Positions 23,985 to 33,473 are shown, counted from the first letter of the stretch. The stretch: DNA of 64,000 bases from Cryobacterium arcticum (GCF_003185895.1 NZ_QHLY01000005.1:496001-560000); one strand, 5' to 3'. The notes: generated from the letters alone by a model not told the origin. A program made the numbers and translations.

Positions 23985-24884
23985 TCATCCCTTCGATCCC
24001 CCGCTCGAGAGGCCGTAGATCATGGCCTTGTTCAGTACCAGGAATGCGAGCAGCAGAGGGGTGATGCTCACACAGACGGCCGCGAATGTCGCGGTCCAGT
24101 CGACCTTGCCCATGGCGCCGATGTAATTCTGCAGCCCCAGCGGGATCGTCTTCAGGCCATCCGACAGCACGAACGTGTTGGCGAAGATGAAGTCGTTCCA
24201 AATGAAGATGCTGTTCACCATGACCACGGTCACGATCGTGTTGAGCGACAGTGGAAAAGTGATCTGGGCGAAGATCCGGTAGGGGCCCGCGCCATCAAGC
24301 GATGCAGCCTCATAAGTCTCTCGCGGGATGTACTCGTAGAACGACGAAAACAGGAAGATCGACATCGGCAGCGAGAAGCCGGCCAGCGGGATGATGATCG
24401 ACTGGTAGGTGTCGAGCAGGTTCACGGCCGCGTAGTCGATGAAGAGTGGCACCAAGGCGATCTGCACCGGTACGACGATGCCGATGAGGAACAGCCCGCG
24501 CACGAACTTGCTGCCGCGGAAGCCCAACACCTGGAGCGCATACGCCGCCATCATGCCCAGGACGACGATGAGCACGATCGCGCCCGACGTGACGATGAAG
24601 CTGTTCAGGATGTTGAGGGCCAGGTTGCCGGTGGAGAACGCGCGGGAGTAGTTCTCCAGCGTGAATCCGGTAGGCAGACCGAACGGGTCGCCGTTGGCGA
24701 AGTCCTGCTCGGTGCGCACGCTGGTGAGGAAGAGCCAGGCCAGCGGGTACACCTGCACCACGACGATGAGCGCGACGACGATGCTGGTGAGGGTGCGGTG
24801 CACGTTCAGCCGGCGGTGCTGGCGCAGCGGGGGCTGCGGCGACAGGCGTGGGGCCGAACGCCGGGGCGCCATAGTGGTGGTCAT
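23985..24884 (-). CDS. ABC sugar transporter permease (MalG-type)
   Basis: 299 residues from ATG 24884, which overlaps the upstream permease stop (ATGA). A basic Pro-rich tail precedes six helices (TLTSIVVALIVVVQVYPLAW first). The EAA loop is YEAASLDGAGPYRIFAQITFPL, and the C-terminus YGLSSGGSKG fits the MalG type. It forms the channel with the 25762 product for a sugar delivered by the 27179 lipoprotein. Confidence 0.93.
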   Translation of the reverse strand: MTTTMAPRRSAPRLSPQPPLRQHRRLNVHRTLTSIVVALIVVVQVYPLAWLFLTSVRTEQDFANGDPFGLPTGFTLENYSRAFSTGNLALNILNSFIVTSGAIVLIVVLGMMAAYALQVLGFRGSKFVRGLFLIGIVVPVQIALVPLFIDYAAVNLLDTYQSIIIPLAGFSLPMSIFLFSSFYEYIPRETYEAASLDGAGPYRIFAQITFPLSLNTIVTVVMVNSIFIWNDFIFANTFVLSDGLKTIPLGLQNYIGAMGKVDWTATFAAVCVSITPLLLAFLVLNKAMIYGLSSGGSKG

Positions 24885-25762
24885 GCGTCGGCCTTCCGTC
24901 GGAGGAGGAGAAGAATGAGGCCCACTGCCACGAGGCACTCGATGACCACGAAGACGGCGATGGTGCTCGCGTATCCGTAATCAGTGCTCGTGAAGGCCGT
25001 CTTGTACATGTAGGTGGTCAGCAGCTCGGAGGCCTGGCCCGGCCCGCCGTTGGTCAGCAGGTACGGGATGTCGAACCCGCGCAGCGCATAGGTCGTGGCG
25101 ATGATGGTCGTGGTGATCCAGACCGGGCGGATGTGCGGAAACTTGATCCGCCAGAACGTCTGCCACCACGAGGCGCCGTCGAGCTTGGCCGCTTCCTCGA
25201 GTTCCTGCGGCACGGCCAGGAGCGCGGCGTAGATGATGAGCATGTAGAGCCCGGTGAACCGCCACCCCTCAGGCACTGACACGGCCGCGAGCACGGTGCC
25301 CACATCGGAGAGCCAGGCGGTCTGCAGGCCTCCCAGACCGATCAGTTCGAGCCCCCGGTTGAGCAGGCCCGCCGGCTCCAACGAGTAGATGCGCTGGAAC
25401 AGGAACGCAATCGCGACCGTGGAGATGACCGCCGGCAGCAGGTAGAGCGTCTTCACGAGCTCCCGGCCGCGGCGCAGCATGGTCAGCAGGCTCGCCACGA
25501 GCAGTGCGCCGCCCAACTGCAGGATCAGGCAGATCACGAGGTAACCGAGCGTGTTGAGGAATGCCGTCCAGAAGACCGTGTCGCCGGTGAGCATGTAGAT
25601 GTAGTTGCCCAGGCCCACGAACTGCATGTCCGTGACACCGTCCCACTGGAAGAAGCTGAGGAACAGGGACTGCAGGATGGGGAGCAGCACGGCCACCGCG
25701 TAGAGCAGCAGCGGCGGCACGAGGAAGATCAAGACCGAGAGTCGTGACCGGTTGGGGAGCAT
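24881..25762 (-). CDS. ABC sugar transporter permease (MalF-type)
   Basis: 293 residues from ATG 25762 (GGAAGG ribosome site); the frame upstream runs through a hairpin and is not used. Helices start at LSVLIFLVPPLLLYAVAVLL. The EAA loop reads LEEAAKLDGASWWQTFWRIKFP, and FDIPYLLTNGGPG is the usual MalF-like segment. The gene is separated from the binding-protein gene by the strong hairpin at 25776-25799. Confidence 0.93.
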   Translation of the reverse strand: MLPNRSRLSVLIFLVPPLLLYAVAVLLPILQSLFLSFFQWDGVTDMQFVGLGNYIYMLTGDTVFWTAFLNTLGYLVICLILQLGGALLVASLLTMLRRGRELVKTLYLLPAVISTVAIAFLFQRIYSLEPAGLLNRGLELIGLGGLQTAWLSDVGTVLAAVSVPEGWRFTGLYMLIIYAALLAVPQELEEAAKLDGASWWQTFWRIKFPHIRPVWITTTIIATTYALRGFDIPYLLTNGGPGQASELLTTYMYKTAFTSTDYGYASTIAVFVVIECLVAVGLILLLLRRKADA

Positions 25763-25775
25763 CAGTGCGCCTTCC

Positions 25776-25799
25776 CGTGGGGGCCCTCGGGCCCCCACG
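25776..25799 (-). terminator. Intercistronic hairpin, binding protein / permease
   Basis: CGTGGGGGCCC (25776-25786) and GGGCCCCCACG (25789-25799) pair over 11 bp with a TC loop. There is no U-tract. The position is the same as in the fructoside operon (11020) and the rhamnoside operon (43007). Confidence 0.7.
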
Positions 25800-25823
25800 T
25801 GCGGATGTGTGAAAAGAAGCGGG

Positions 25824-27179
25824 TTATTTGAACGCGGCGGGGCCGTTTTGGGCGATGACGCCATCCATCGTCGAGATGAATTCGTCTGGCGTGACCTCGC
25901 CCTGCACGAGCAGCGTCAGCTCCTGCTGCAGCCGGGTGTTCGAGGTGGGGTCAAGCTGGGTGTCCCACGGCATGGCGGTGGTCTCGCCGACGTCGTTCGC
26001 CTGCTGCACGGCCCGCTCATAGAGGGGGGTGGCGTTGGCGGGGATGGTGGTTTCGACGTTCGTGGTGGGTGAGAGGGCACCGGTGGCCGCGTAGACCTCG
26101 GGGTATCGCTTCAGGGCGAAGGCGAGGAAGTCGCGCACCAGCGGGTCGAAGGTCTTGGTGTTGACCGCCATTCCGATGCCGGACGGTGAGACGTACTCGT
26201 TGGCCGCCGTGGCCGAGCCGGATGTGACGGGCAGGGTGAAGTAGTCGACGTCGTCGCGCACACCGGCATCAAGGGCGTCGGTGGCGAGGCTGCCGAGTTC
26301 CCAGGTGCCGATGTTGTACACCGCGGCCTTACCCGAGGTGAACAGGTTCTGCGCATCCGAGTAGCCGGTCGACGAGAAGCCCTCCTGGAAGCAGCCGGAC
26401 GAACCGAGCTGGCTCATCCAGTCGACGGCCGCCGCCCCGTCGGCGTCGCTGAGCTTCGCGTCGCCCTTCTTGAGGTCCTGCACGAAGCTGGGACCTGCCG
26501 TGCGGAACGGGTGGTAAGCCATGTACCGCTCCAGGGGCCACTGATCCTGACCGTCCAGGGCGATCGGGGTGATGCCCGCCTCGCGGAGCTGCGTGCACAT
26601 CGCCGGGATGTCATCGAGCGTCGCCGGGATCTGCACTCCGGCCTGCTCGAACAGGGCCTTGTTGTACCAGAAGAATTCGAGCTGGAACTCGAACGGCACC
26701 ATGTAGAGCGACCCGTCGTCGAAGCGCTGGTAGTTCAGCGCGGCCGGGCGGTAGTCGTCGTACAGGTCCAGGCTCTTAAGCAGCGCCTCGGCATCCATCA
26801 TCCGACCCTGCTTGGCGAGTTTCTGCGCATAGGGGGTGGCGTCGGTGTCGAAGAGTTCGGGCAGCTTGTTCGCCGCCGCGAGGGTCTGGTACTTCTGGAT
26901 GTACGAGGGGCGGTCGGGCGTGGTGATCAGGTTGAGCGCGAAACCGGGGTGATCCGTCGCGTACTCCTTGGCGATCTGTTCCATGGCGGTGATGACACCA
27001 CCGTCGGCCGGCCGGGAGAGCAGCCAGGAGATCTCGCGGGGCGTGATCTCGCCGGCCGGGTCGACGTTGGTGGAGTCGGCGTTGCCGACGGCCCCTCCGC
27101 TACCGCCACACGCCGTGAGCCCCAGGGCCAGAGCGGTGGCGGCAGCGGCGACGGCGAGCCGTGATCGGGTTGTTTTCAT
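25824..27179 (-). CDS. ABC sugar transporter, extracellular binding lipoprotein
   Basis: 451 residues from ATG 27179; an ATG at 27188 is too close to the GGAG site. The signal peptide ends in the lipobox LGLTAC. The mature protein has ITPREISWLLSRPADGGVITAMEQIAKEY, a YMVPFEFQLEFFWYNKALFEQ hinge region and AAVYNIGTWELGSL. Family-1 binding proteins of this type bind oligosaccharides such as fructans, sucrose or maltose. The upstream GH32 gene favours a fructoside. Confidence 0.92.
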   Translation of the reverse strand: MKTTRSRLAVAAAATALALGLTACGGSGGAVGNADSTNVDPAGEITPREISWLLSRPADGGVITAMEQIAKEYATDHPGFALNLITTPDRPSYIQKYQTLAAANKLPELFDTDATPYAQKLAKQGRMMDAEALLKSLDLYDDYRPAALNYQRFDDGSLYMVPFEFQLEFFWYNKALFEQAGVQIPATLDDIPAMCTQLREAGITPIALDGQDQWPLERYMAYHPFRTAGPSFVQDLKKGDAKLSDADGAAAVDWMSQLGSSGCFQEGFSSTGYSDAQNLFTSGKAAVYNIGTWELGSLATDALDAGVRDDVDYFTLPVTSGSATAANEYVSPSGIGMAVNTKTFDPLVRDFLAFALKRYPEVYAATGALSPTTNVETTIPANATPLYERAVQQANDVGETTAMPWDTQLDPTSNTRLQQELTLLVQGEVTPDEFISTMDGVIAQNGPAAFK

Positions 27180-27220
27180 TGTTTCCATCTCCGTTGATCG
27201 AATGTGAATTATGGGGTTGT

Positions 27221-28714
27221 TCAGGTGAGTGCGTGCTGCCGGTCGGGCAGGGTCTGGGTGGTTTCCGTGGTGGTGCCCACGGTGCTCAAGCGCAGGTCGC
27301 CCACGACGAGGCTGCCCTCTCCGACGAAGACGCCCACCCGGCCGACCGGGCGGTCGTAGATGCGGGTGCTGAGCGTGGTGCGGCCGTCGAGGTTGGCGAC
27401 GCAGAGGTCGCCGTCCACAATCACCTCGAGCGTGTGTTCGCCGGGCGAGAGGTCGCAGGGGCGTTCGAGCTCGATCACATAGGGCGAATCGCCGGAGATC
27501 TCCCACTGGCCGTCTCCCGTGCGTCGGCGCGGCCAGCGGTCGAACACCATCCGCCCCCGTTTGGGTTCGAGGCGGAGGATGTAGGCGGAGTCTCCGTCGT
27601 CGCTCGCCCGCAGGAGTACCCCGCATTCGGTCGTGCCGGCCGCGATGTCGAGGGTCACGGAGAGGCGAAACCGGCGCGGGGTCTCGGTGTCGGAGAGCCG
27701 CACGGAGTAGCCGTCCGGCGCATCGAGCCGCAACGCAGCGTCGGCGTTCGCGGTGTCGGTGAATCCGAGCGGCACGTCGTCGGTGAAGCTCGCCAGGGTC
27801 TCGGGTGCGAAGGCGAAGGCGAGCGTGCCGTCGTCGTTCTGGGTCGCCTCGAGAACGGACATCGTTCCGGCCCACTGCCAGGCTCCGTCATCGCGGTCGC
27901 CTTCCCGGCTGGCGATCCAACCGAAGAAGAACCGGCGACCGTGCAGCTCGGCGGTCTTGGCCGCGTAGAAGGCGCGTCCGTCGATGCTGTCGTGTTCGGG
28001 TACCAGCCAGGGGCCGGCGAGGCTTCGGGCCATGCGGTACCGGGTGGTGAAGTTCTCCGAGAACTCGGAGTAGACGAGGTACCACCAGTCACCCCAGCGG
28101 AAGACGTCGGGGCACTCGTGGGCCACGTAGCGGCGCGGATCCCAGAAGGGTTCGGCGGGCTCCCAGTGCACGAGGTCGGTGGAGACGCACTGGGCGATGG
28201 TTCCCCGGCGGCGCTGGGGCCCGTCGGTGTGGCGGGCGGCGATGAGCATCCGCCACAGACCGGCCTCGTCGTCGCGGAAGACGAAGGGGTCGCGCCAGTC
28301 GCCGGTCTCGTATCCGGCCGACGCCCCGAAGGTGTGCTCGGGGAACCGCTGCCAGCTCGCCAGACCATCGGTGCTGGTGGCGTGCATGACGAGCTGGAGC
28401 GGCAGGCCGTCCTGACCCAGGATCGTGGGATTCTGGCCCGTGTAGAACAGGTGGTGCGTTCCAGCGCCGTCGTCGACGATGCTGCCGGTGTAGACGTTGA
28501 AGTCCGCGGCCGTGGGCGATCCGTGCTCGAACGCCAAGCCCTGGTCTTCGAAGTCCACAAGATTCGAGGTCGTGACGAGGTGCCACGGAGTGCCGGGCTT
28601 GGGCGAGCTGCGCTCCTCGTGCAGATAGAAGAGCTGGAACTCATCGTTCGCTACGAAGGGGATGATGTCTCCCACCCACGCGTGTGGTGGCTGGAAGAAT
28701 ACGTGCTGTGGCAT
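27221..28714 (-). CDS. GH32 family glycosidase (fructan or sucrose hydrolase)
   Basis: 497 residues from ATG 28714 (AAAGGA site). N-terminal five-blade propeller: HVFFQPPHAWVGDIIPF, where D sits in the nucleophile region, WRDPFVF (RDP motif) and AHECPDVF with the acid/base Glu of the EC motif. The C-terminal beta-sandwich (about 335-490) has AGTTECGVLLRASDDGDSAYIL and HTLEVIVDGDLCVANL. There is no signal peptide, so it acts on imported sugar. It is the first gene of the minus-strand operon, with operator-like repeats just upstream. The start motif deviates from WMNDPNG, so levan, inulin or sucrose cannot be told apart. Confidence 0.87.
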   Translation of the reverse strand: MPQHVFFQPPHAWVGDIIPFVANDEFQLFYLHEERSSPKPGTPWHLVTTSNLVDFEDQGLAFEHGSPTAADFNVYTGSIVDDGAGTHHLFYTGQNPTILGQDGLPLQLVMHATSTDGLASWQRFPEHTFGASAGYETGDWRDPFVFRDDEAGLWRMLIAARHTDGPQRRRGTIAQCVSTDLVHWEPAEPFWDPRRYVAHECPDVFRWGDWWYLVYSEFSENFTTRYRMARSLAGPWLVPEHDSIDGRAFYAAKTAELHGRRFFFGWIASREGDRDDGAWQWAGTMSVLEATQNDDGTLAFAFAPETLASFTDDVPLGFTDTANADAALRLDAPDGYSVRLSDTETPRRFRLSVTLDIAAGTTECGVLLRASDDGDSAYILRLEPKRGRMVFDRWPRRRTGDGQWEISGDSPYVIELERPCDLSPGEHTLEVIVDGDLCVANLDGRTTLSTRIYDRPVGRVGVFVGEGSLVVGDLRLSTVGTTTETTQTLPDRQHALT

Positions 28715-28731
28715 CGGCGCTGATCCTTTGG

Positions 28732-28786
28732 TTAATCGCTTAATCAGAACCATAAGTGGTTAACAAATGAAAGATCAAGCGGTTAA
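28732..28786. promoter_or_regulatory. Three LacI-type operator repeats AAGYGRTTAA
   Basis: Copies are TTAAGCGATTAA on the minus strand (28732-28743), AAGTGGTTAA (28754-28763) and AAGCGGTTAA (28777-28786) on the plus strand. The central CG/TG and A/T arms resemble LacI-family sites. They lie between the GH32 gene and the divergent HAD gene and are probably bound by the 22906 regulator. Confidence 0.65.
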
Positions 28787-28951
28787 TCAAAATTGGATCG
28801 AACTGTCTCTTTCTGATGCAGCGTGGGTGCACCAACCCGCCCGGGGCTGCGGGGATCATCACCCGAAGGGGACGAGGCGGAGGCACCGATTCGGGGGGAT
28901 CGTCTCAACCGGGCGAGCCACACCTCGCGGGTCGCCGGGAGGAGACGCGCG

Positions 28952-29860
28952 ATGACTGCCAGCGAACTACCGAGCTGGAACGCTGGGCCAGCGAAACGGG
29001 CCGTACTGGATTTCGTGGCCACGGCGACCACGCCAGGGGCCGGCTTCATCGACGTCGCCGACCGCATCGCCGCGTTCGACAACGACGGCACGCTTTGGTC
29101 GGAGCAGCCGCTGCCGCCGCAGTTCGACTTCGTCTTTCGGCGCTGGGGCAAGGAGGTAGCGGCCGACCCGTTGCTGGCGAGCATCCAGCCCTACAAAGCC
29201 CTGGCAGAGAAGGACATGTCGTTTTTCGCCCGGGTCGCGGCGCAAGATCCGGAGACGATCACGCCGCTGCTGGAGGCCTTCGGCCGGTCGTGGGCGGGCA
29301 CGACGCCGCAGGACTTCGACGCCGAGGTGCGGGTCTGGCTGGAGACGGTGAAGCAGCCGAAATTCGACGTGCCATACATCGACCTGGTTTACCGGCCCAT
29401 GCTGGAACTGATCGAATATTTGAAGGCCAATGACTTTCGGGTGTTCGTCTGCTCCGGCGGCGGCCGCGACTTCATGCGCACCTTCGCCGAGGAGACCTGG
29501 GGCATCTATAAGGAGAATGTGATCGGTTCCGCGGCCGACTACCGGTACGTCGACGGCCAGATCGTGCGCACCGAGAGTGGCCTCGGCGGTCTCGACATCG
29601 GCCCCGGCAAACCGGAACACATCTTCGCGCAAACCGGCCGGCTGCCGGTGTTCGCCGGCGGCAATGCGGATGTCGATATCGAGATGCTCGAATCGGCCCG
29701 GTTCGCGCTCCTGCTCAACCATGACGACGGCCAGCGCGAGTTCGCCTATTCAACCGGCGCCGAACGCGCCGTGGCCCGGGCGGCCGCGCTCGACTGGACC
29801 GTCGTGAGTATGCGGAACGACTGGAACACGGTCTTCGGTACGGTCGAGCGGGTGCGCTGA
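28952..29860 (+). CDS. HAD-superfamily hydrolase
   Basis: 302 residues from ATG 28952 (GGGAGGAG site). Motif I is AAFDNDGTLW (nucleophile D43, acid D45), motif II is VFVCSGGGRDF, a Lys follows in GPGKPEHI, and motif III is AGGNADVDIEML, where the usual GD is GN before the catalytic Asp. A cap region lies between motifs I and II. Such enzymes are phosphatases with varied substrates; a sugar phosphate would fit the divergent GH32 operon, but this is only inference. Confidence 0.85.
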   Translation: MTASELPSWNAGPAKRAVLDFVATATTPGAGFIDVADRIAAFDNDGTLWSEQPLPPQFDFVFRRWGKEVAADPLLASIQPYKALAEKDMSFFARVAAQDPETITPLLEAFGRSWAGTTPQDFDAEVRVWLETVKQPKFDVPYIDLVYRPMLELIEYLKANDFRVFVCSGGGRDFMRTFAEETWGIYKENVIGSAADYRYVDGQIVRTESGLGGLDIGPGKPEHIFAQTGRLPVFAGGNADVDIEMLESARFALLLNHDDGQREFAYSTGAERAVARAAALDWTVVSMRNDWNTVFGTVERVR

Positions 29861-29874
29861 CGCGCCCTCGCCGG

Positions 29875-30471
29875 TCACCGGGCGGCGACACCCTCGTGCG
29901 GCGACGGATGCCCGGCCAGATACCGCATGCCGCACCCCGCGAGCAGGGCGCCGAGACCGCCCCAGACCAGGTCGCCGATCGTGTCGGTGTAACCCACGAA
30001 GATGCCCTCGTCGATGAAGGTATGCCCGATCCACTCGAAGATCTCCCACAGCACCCCCAGGGTCAGCCCGACCGCCGTCGTCACGACCACGGTCGACAGC
30101 ACCGGCCGTGGCAACGTCGCCGCGTCGGCCACGACCGCCAGCCGCACCAGCAGAATATAGGCCACGGCCGCGCACAGTCCGTTGGCGAGGAAGTGCACCG
30201 GCAGGTCCCACCAGCGGGTGCTGACGTAGATGTCCAGCACGCTGCTCCACACCGCGACCAGCACCACCACACCGAAGGCGATGTCGACACTCGGCCGCAC
30301 GCCGAGCAGCCGCGGCACGACCATGCCGCCGGCCACGAGGGCGAGGCTCCAGCCCGCCACCGCGCCCCAGCCGATCGACGCGATCACGATGCCGAGCAGG
30401 GCCAGCACCCGCAGCGCATCGGCGGCCAACTCCGCCGGCCCCGCAGGCGCCCGCACGAGTGTGTGCATCAT
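29875..30471 (-). CDS. Membrane protein, YjdF/DUF2238-like
   Basis: 198 residues with five or six helices. Conserved polar features typical of the DUF2238/YjdF group are visible: DIYVSTRWWDLPVHFLAN, LWEIFEWIGHTF and DTIGDLVWGGLGALL. Function is unknown. The stop lies 14 bp from the convergent HAD gene stop, and the start is 10 bp from the EEP gene's stop, so the two minus-strand genes are probably cotranscribed. Confidence 0.72.
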   Translation of the reverse strand: MMHTLVRAPAGPAELAADALRVLALLGIVIASIGWGAVAGWSLALVAGGMVVPRLLGVRPSVDIAFGVVVLVAVWSSVLDIYVSTRWWDLPVHFLANGLCAAVAYILLVRLAVVADAATLPRPVLSTVVVTTAVGLTLGVLWEIFEWIGHTFIDEGIFVGYTDTIGDLVWGGLGALLAGCGMRYLAGHPSPHEGVAAR

Positions 30472-30480
30472 GGCAGCACC

Positions 30481-31338
30481 CTAGCCGGGTTGCTCCCCGC
30501 CCGAGTGGCTGCGCAGCACCGCCTGCACGGGTTCGTGATCGGAGGCGGCCCGGCCGGTGAACCGCACCGCGTTGATTCCGGTTGAGACCACATCCGTTGC
30601 GGCGCCGACCAGAATCAGATCGATGCGTTTGCCGCCCGGCCGGCGGCGCCGGTAGTTGGAGAAGGTGCCCCACTGCGGCGTCAGCTGTACGGCAGCGGCG
30701 TCCCAGGTGTCGCGCAGCGTGCCGCCGGCCGTGAGCCGGCGATATGCGGCCGAGCCCACCCCGGTGTTGAAATCACCGGTGACCACCGTGAGCGCGGTGG
30801 GGTCGGCGGCCGTCACGGCCTGCACCAGAGTGAGGATGTACGCCGCCGACTCCAGCCGTGACCGGCGGGAAAGATGGTCGAAGTGGGTGTTGAACGCCAC
30901 CAACCGGCCGCCGGTGGCGCGGTCGGTGAACTCCGCCGACACCACCACCCGGCGCACCACATTGCCCCAGGACCGCGACCCCGGAACATCCGGGGTCGAC
31001 GACAGTGCGCGCTGCCGCCAGTCGGTGAGGTGCAGCCGCCGCGTGTCGTAGTAGATCGGGCAGCGCTCGCCCTCGCCGCCGGGATTGCGGCCGTAGCCCA
31101 CCGAGCGGTAGTGCGGCCCGAGGCCGCTCGCCACCACCTCGGCCTGATCGGCGAGGGCCTCCTGCACGCCCAGCAGGGTGGGCTGTTCGGCCGCGAGAAT
31201 GCGGCGCACCAGCGGCCGGCGGGTCTCCCACCGGTCGGGGCTGTCGGGACGCAGATGCAGAAACCGGCGGCGGATGTTGAAGGTCATCACGTGCAGGTCG
31301 GGTTCAGTCACCGGGCCGATCAGCGGCACATCCGTCAT
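30481..31338 (-). CDS. Endonuclease/exonuclease/phosphatase (EEP) family hydrolase
   Basis: 285 residues from ATG 31338. EEP fold motifs are in order: VMTFNIRR (metal Asn), LLGVQEAL (metal Glu), FNTHFDH, VVTGDFNTG (catalytic DxN) and the ending RIDLILV...ASDHEPVQAVL with the SDH catalytic His. There is no signal peptide. Substrates of EEP proteins range from DNA to inositol phosphates and lipids, and this one cannot be assigned. Confidence 0.88.
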   Translation of the reverse strand: MTDVPLIGPVTEPDLHVMTFNIRRRFLHLRPDSPDRWETRRPLVRRILAAEQPTLLGVQEALADQAEVVASGLGPHYRSVGYGRNPGGEGERCPIYYDTRRLHLTDWRQRALSSTPDVPGSRSWGNVVRRVVVSAEFTDRATGGRLVAFNTHFDHLSRRSRLESAAYILTLVQAVTAADPTALTVVTGDFNTGVGSAAYRRLTAGGTLRDTWDAAAVQLTPQWGTFSNYRRRRPGGKRIDLILVGAATDVVSTGINAVRFTGRAASDHEPVQAVLRSHSGGEQPG

Positions 31339-31390
31339 GCGCTCAGCGTACGCGGGCGCCCCGGTTGAACCGGCCAACATGGGCTCGGCG

Positions 31391-31432
31391 GGTCTCGACC
31401 AGCTCTCGCTGGTTGAGTTTGTCGAAACCCGG
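31391..31432. repeat. Dispersed TCTCGAC repeat, hairpin form
   Basis: GGTCTCGACCAGC (31391-31403) faces GCTGGTTGAG...GTCGAAACC, giving an imperfect hairpin of the same family as 19122-19245. It lies between two minus-strand genes and may act as terminator of the DUF6544-like gene. Confidence 0.6.
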
Positions 31433-31444
31433 TGCGACGATCCG

Positions 31445-32656
31445 TCAGGCGTGGGAGACCTCGGTAATGGTGGCCCGGAAGAACTCGCCCTCGGCCCACC
31501 GGTCAGTGCCCCACCACCAGCCCGCGCTCACCGCGGCGGGGATGATGACCCCGTTGAAAGCGGCCTCGCTGTGCATCGTGCACCCGAACGGGTACCGGCC
31601 GAATGGCTCGCCGCCCGGATTGCCCCAGCGGGACACCAACACCGACCGTACCTCTCCGGCCGGCCCGATCTGCAGCTCGACGCTCTCTTCCTGGCCATCG
31701 AGCAGCCAGGTGCCCACCACGTGATCGGCCGACCGGCCCGGGGCCCAGGTTGCGGCCCGGAAGCCGGCGGGGGCGAGCACGATCTCGCTCACCAGCCGGC
31801 CGGCCGCGCTGCGGCTCACGTCGGCACCCACGGCGGTGACTACCGGGATCAGGCCGAGCATCCGCCACTGCATTTCGCCGGTGCCGGAGCTGAACCGGTC
31901 GAAGCCGCGCACGGGCAGCGCGCCCAGCCAGGCCGTGGCAGCCCAGATGTAGCCGGCGCTGGGTGCGACGACCTGGTGCGCGGTGAACCGGCGCCAGGAA
32001 CCGAGCTTGATCTGACCGTGCATGGTGACCCGCGCCGAGTTCCAGAGCGGCGTGCCGGCGGGGATGGCGTGGGTGAGCCAGCGCCTGGCGGGCTCGGGCA
32101 GCGCCGCCACCAGTTCAGCGCTGAAGACCTCGGTCGGGGCGGGGCGGGTGGCAAGCGTGCGCCAGGCCGCGCGCACCCGTCGCGCTTCTCTCGGCACCCG
32201 AACCGGGTCGGTCTTTTCGGCTCTCGCCGTGCAGAAGCCGAACAACACGATACCGAGCAGGGCTACGTCCACACCCAGTCCCGCGCCGGTGGCGGCGGCC
32301 ATGGGCAGCAGTACGGCCGCCGAGACCAACGCCGCCAGAGCGCCCACGGGCCGCCACATCACCGAGGGGCGCAGCAACAGCACGGCGGCGACCAGGAAGA
32401 GCACGGTCACGAGCAGCCAGACCGCGCCGACCACGAACCCCCAGCCGGTACCCGCCGCGGGACGGGCATCCGCGAATCGCAGTTCGGCGGTCTCGCCGAG
32501 CCGCCAGAACAGCGCAACCCCCATCAGGTGGATCGAGCCATGGCCGATCACGACCACAGCGCCAAGCACGGCCATGGTGTGATCGATGCGGCGCCGCCGA
32601 ATGCGCGAGGCTCGCGCGGAGATCGCCCCGCCGGCGGCATCGAGGGTCGCGCTCAT
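31445..32656 (-). CDS. Membrane protein with DUF6544-like domain
   Basis: 403 residues. Four helices occupy about 25-150 (MAVLGAVVVIGHGSIHLMGVALF first). A globular part follows: LPEPARRWLTHAIPAGTPLW, TMHGQIKLGSWRRFTAHQVV, GYIWAATAWL and AAGRLVSEIVLAPAGF. This layout matches proteins annotated DUF6544/DUF6920, which have no known reaction (recalled, not searched). Its ATG overlaps the TetR gene stop (ATGA), so both are one operon and TetR probably controls it. Confidence 0.7.
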   Translation of the reverse strand: MSATLDAAGGAISARASRIRRRRIDHTMAVLGAVVVIGHGSIHLMGVALFWRLGETAELRFADARPAAGTGWGFVVGAVWLLVTVLFLVAAVLLLRPSVMWRPVGALAALVSAAVLLPMAAATGAGLGVDVALLGIVLFGFCTARAEKTDPVRVPREARRVRAAWRTLATRPAPTEVFSAELVAALPEPARRWLTHAIPAGTPLWNSARVTMHGQIKLGSWRRFTAHQVVAPSAGYIWAATAWLGALPVRGFDRFSSGTGEMQWRMLGLIPVVTAVGADVSRSAAGRLVSEIVLAPAGFRAATWAPGRSADHVVGTWLLDGQEESVELQIGPAGEVRSVLVSRWGNPGGEPFGRYPFGCTMHSEAAFNGVIIPAAVSAGWWWGTDRWAEGEFFRATITEVSHA

Positions 32657-33327
32657 GGTTCCGCCGGCGCATCCTGAGTGCGGAACGGATGCCGCGGATC
32701 GCCCTGGACCGGCGCCACGCCGTAGCGCGCGAGCACGAGTTGCACCGCCAACCTCGGCGCCTCGGGGTCGGCGGGCGCACCGGTGATCAGCACCCGCAGA
32801 TAGAGCGGGCCGGCGAGGGCGTCGAGCACGAATTCAACGTCGGTGTCGGCGATCAGCTCGCCGGATGCGATGCCTCGCTCCACGGCCTCCCGCCAGAGCT
32901 GTCGAGTGGGCTCGATGATCAAAGTGCGGTAACTGGCGGCCAGCTGCGGGTCGGTGGCCATCTCGGCGACCAGGCCGGGCAGCACCCGGCCAAGCGGAGT
33001 GCGGGTGAGCGTGACCGACAGCCGGGTGGCGTAGTCGAGCAGCTGCCCGGCGACGCTGCCGATGCGCACGCCGGTCTGCCCGGGCATCTGGGTGCTCATC
33101 GCCTCGACCACAAGCTGAGACTTCTGCGCCCAGCGCCGGTATACCGTGGGCTTGCCCACCCCGGCACGGCGGGCCACCTCGGCGATGGTGAAAGCCGGGT
33201 AGCCGACGTCGCCGAGCAGCTCGAGGGTCGCGGCGAGAATGGCGGCGTCCACGTCGGGATGCCGCGGACGGCCGCGCTCCTGACCATGTCCATCGGGCCT
33301 TCGTGTAGCCACTCTGTCGGTTGACAT
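32653..33327 (-). CDS. TetR family transcriptional regulator
   Basis: 224 residues from ATG 33327. N-terminal HTH: AAILAATLELLGDVGYPAFTIAEVARRAGVGKPTVYRRW, followed by a helical ligand-binding domain (TetR_C pattern, RTPLGRVLPGLVAEMATDP). It is translated just before the DUF6544-like gene with a 4-bp overlap. A direct repeat ACGTTA (33342-33347 and 33357-33362) around CCTAGG upstream may be its operator. The ligand is unknown. Confidence 0.9.
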   Translation of the reverse strand: MSTDRVATRRPDGHGQERGRPRHPDVDAAILAATLELLGDVGYPAFTIAEVARRAGVGKPTVYRRWAQKSQLVVEAMSTQMPGQTGVRIGSVAGQLLDYATRLSVTLTRTPLGRVLPGLVAEMATDPQLAASYRTLIIEPTRQLWREAVERGIASGELIADTDVEFVLDALAGPLYLRVLITGAPADPEAPRLAVQLVLARYGVAPVQGDPRHPFRTQDAPAEP

Positions 33328-33341
33328 CTCAGATCTCCAAT

Positions 33342-33362
33342 ACGTTACGCCTAGGAACGTTA
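33342..33362. promoter_or_regulatory. Candidate TetR operator
   Basis: ACGTTA occurs twice, 15 bp apart, around the palindrome CCTAGG, directly upstream of the tetR ATG at 33327. Symmetry is only partial, so it is a tentative site. Confidence 0.4.
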
Positions 33363-33473
33363 TAGCAGAGATGGCAGCGCATTCGGGCACATTGATGAGG
33401 GTACGGGCGACGAATTGCCCAAGTGGGGGCACAATGTGTGCTCTGAACTCATCGCTTTCAGGAGGAGATGACA

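Noticed and set aside
27161-28723. 520-codon plus ORF
   Set aside because: Antisense to the GH32 gene, which has clear RDP and ECPD motifs.
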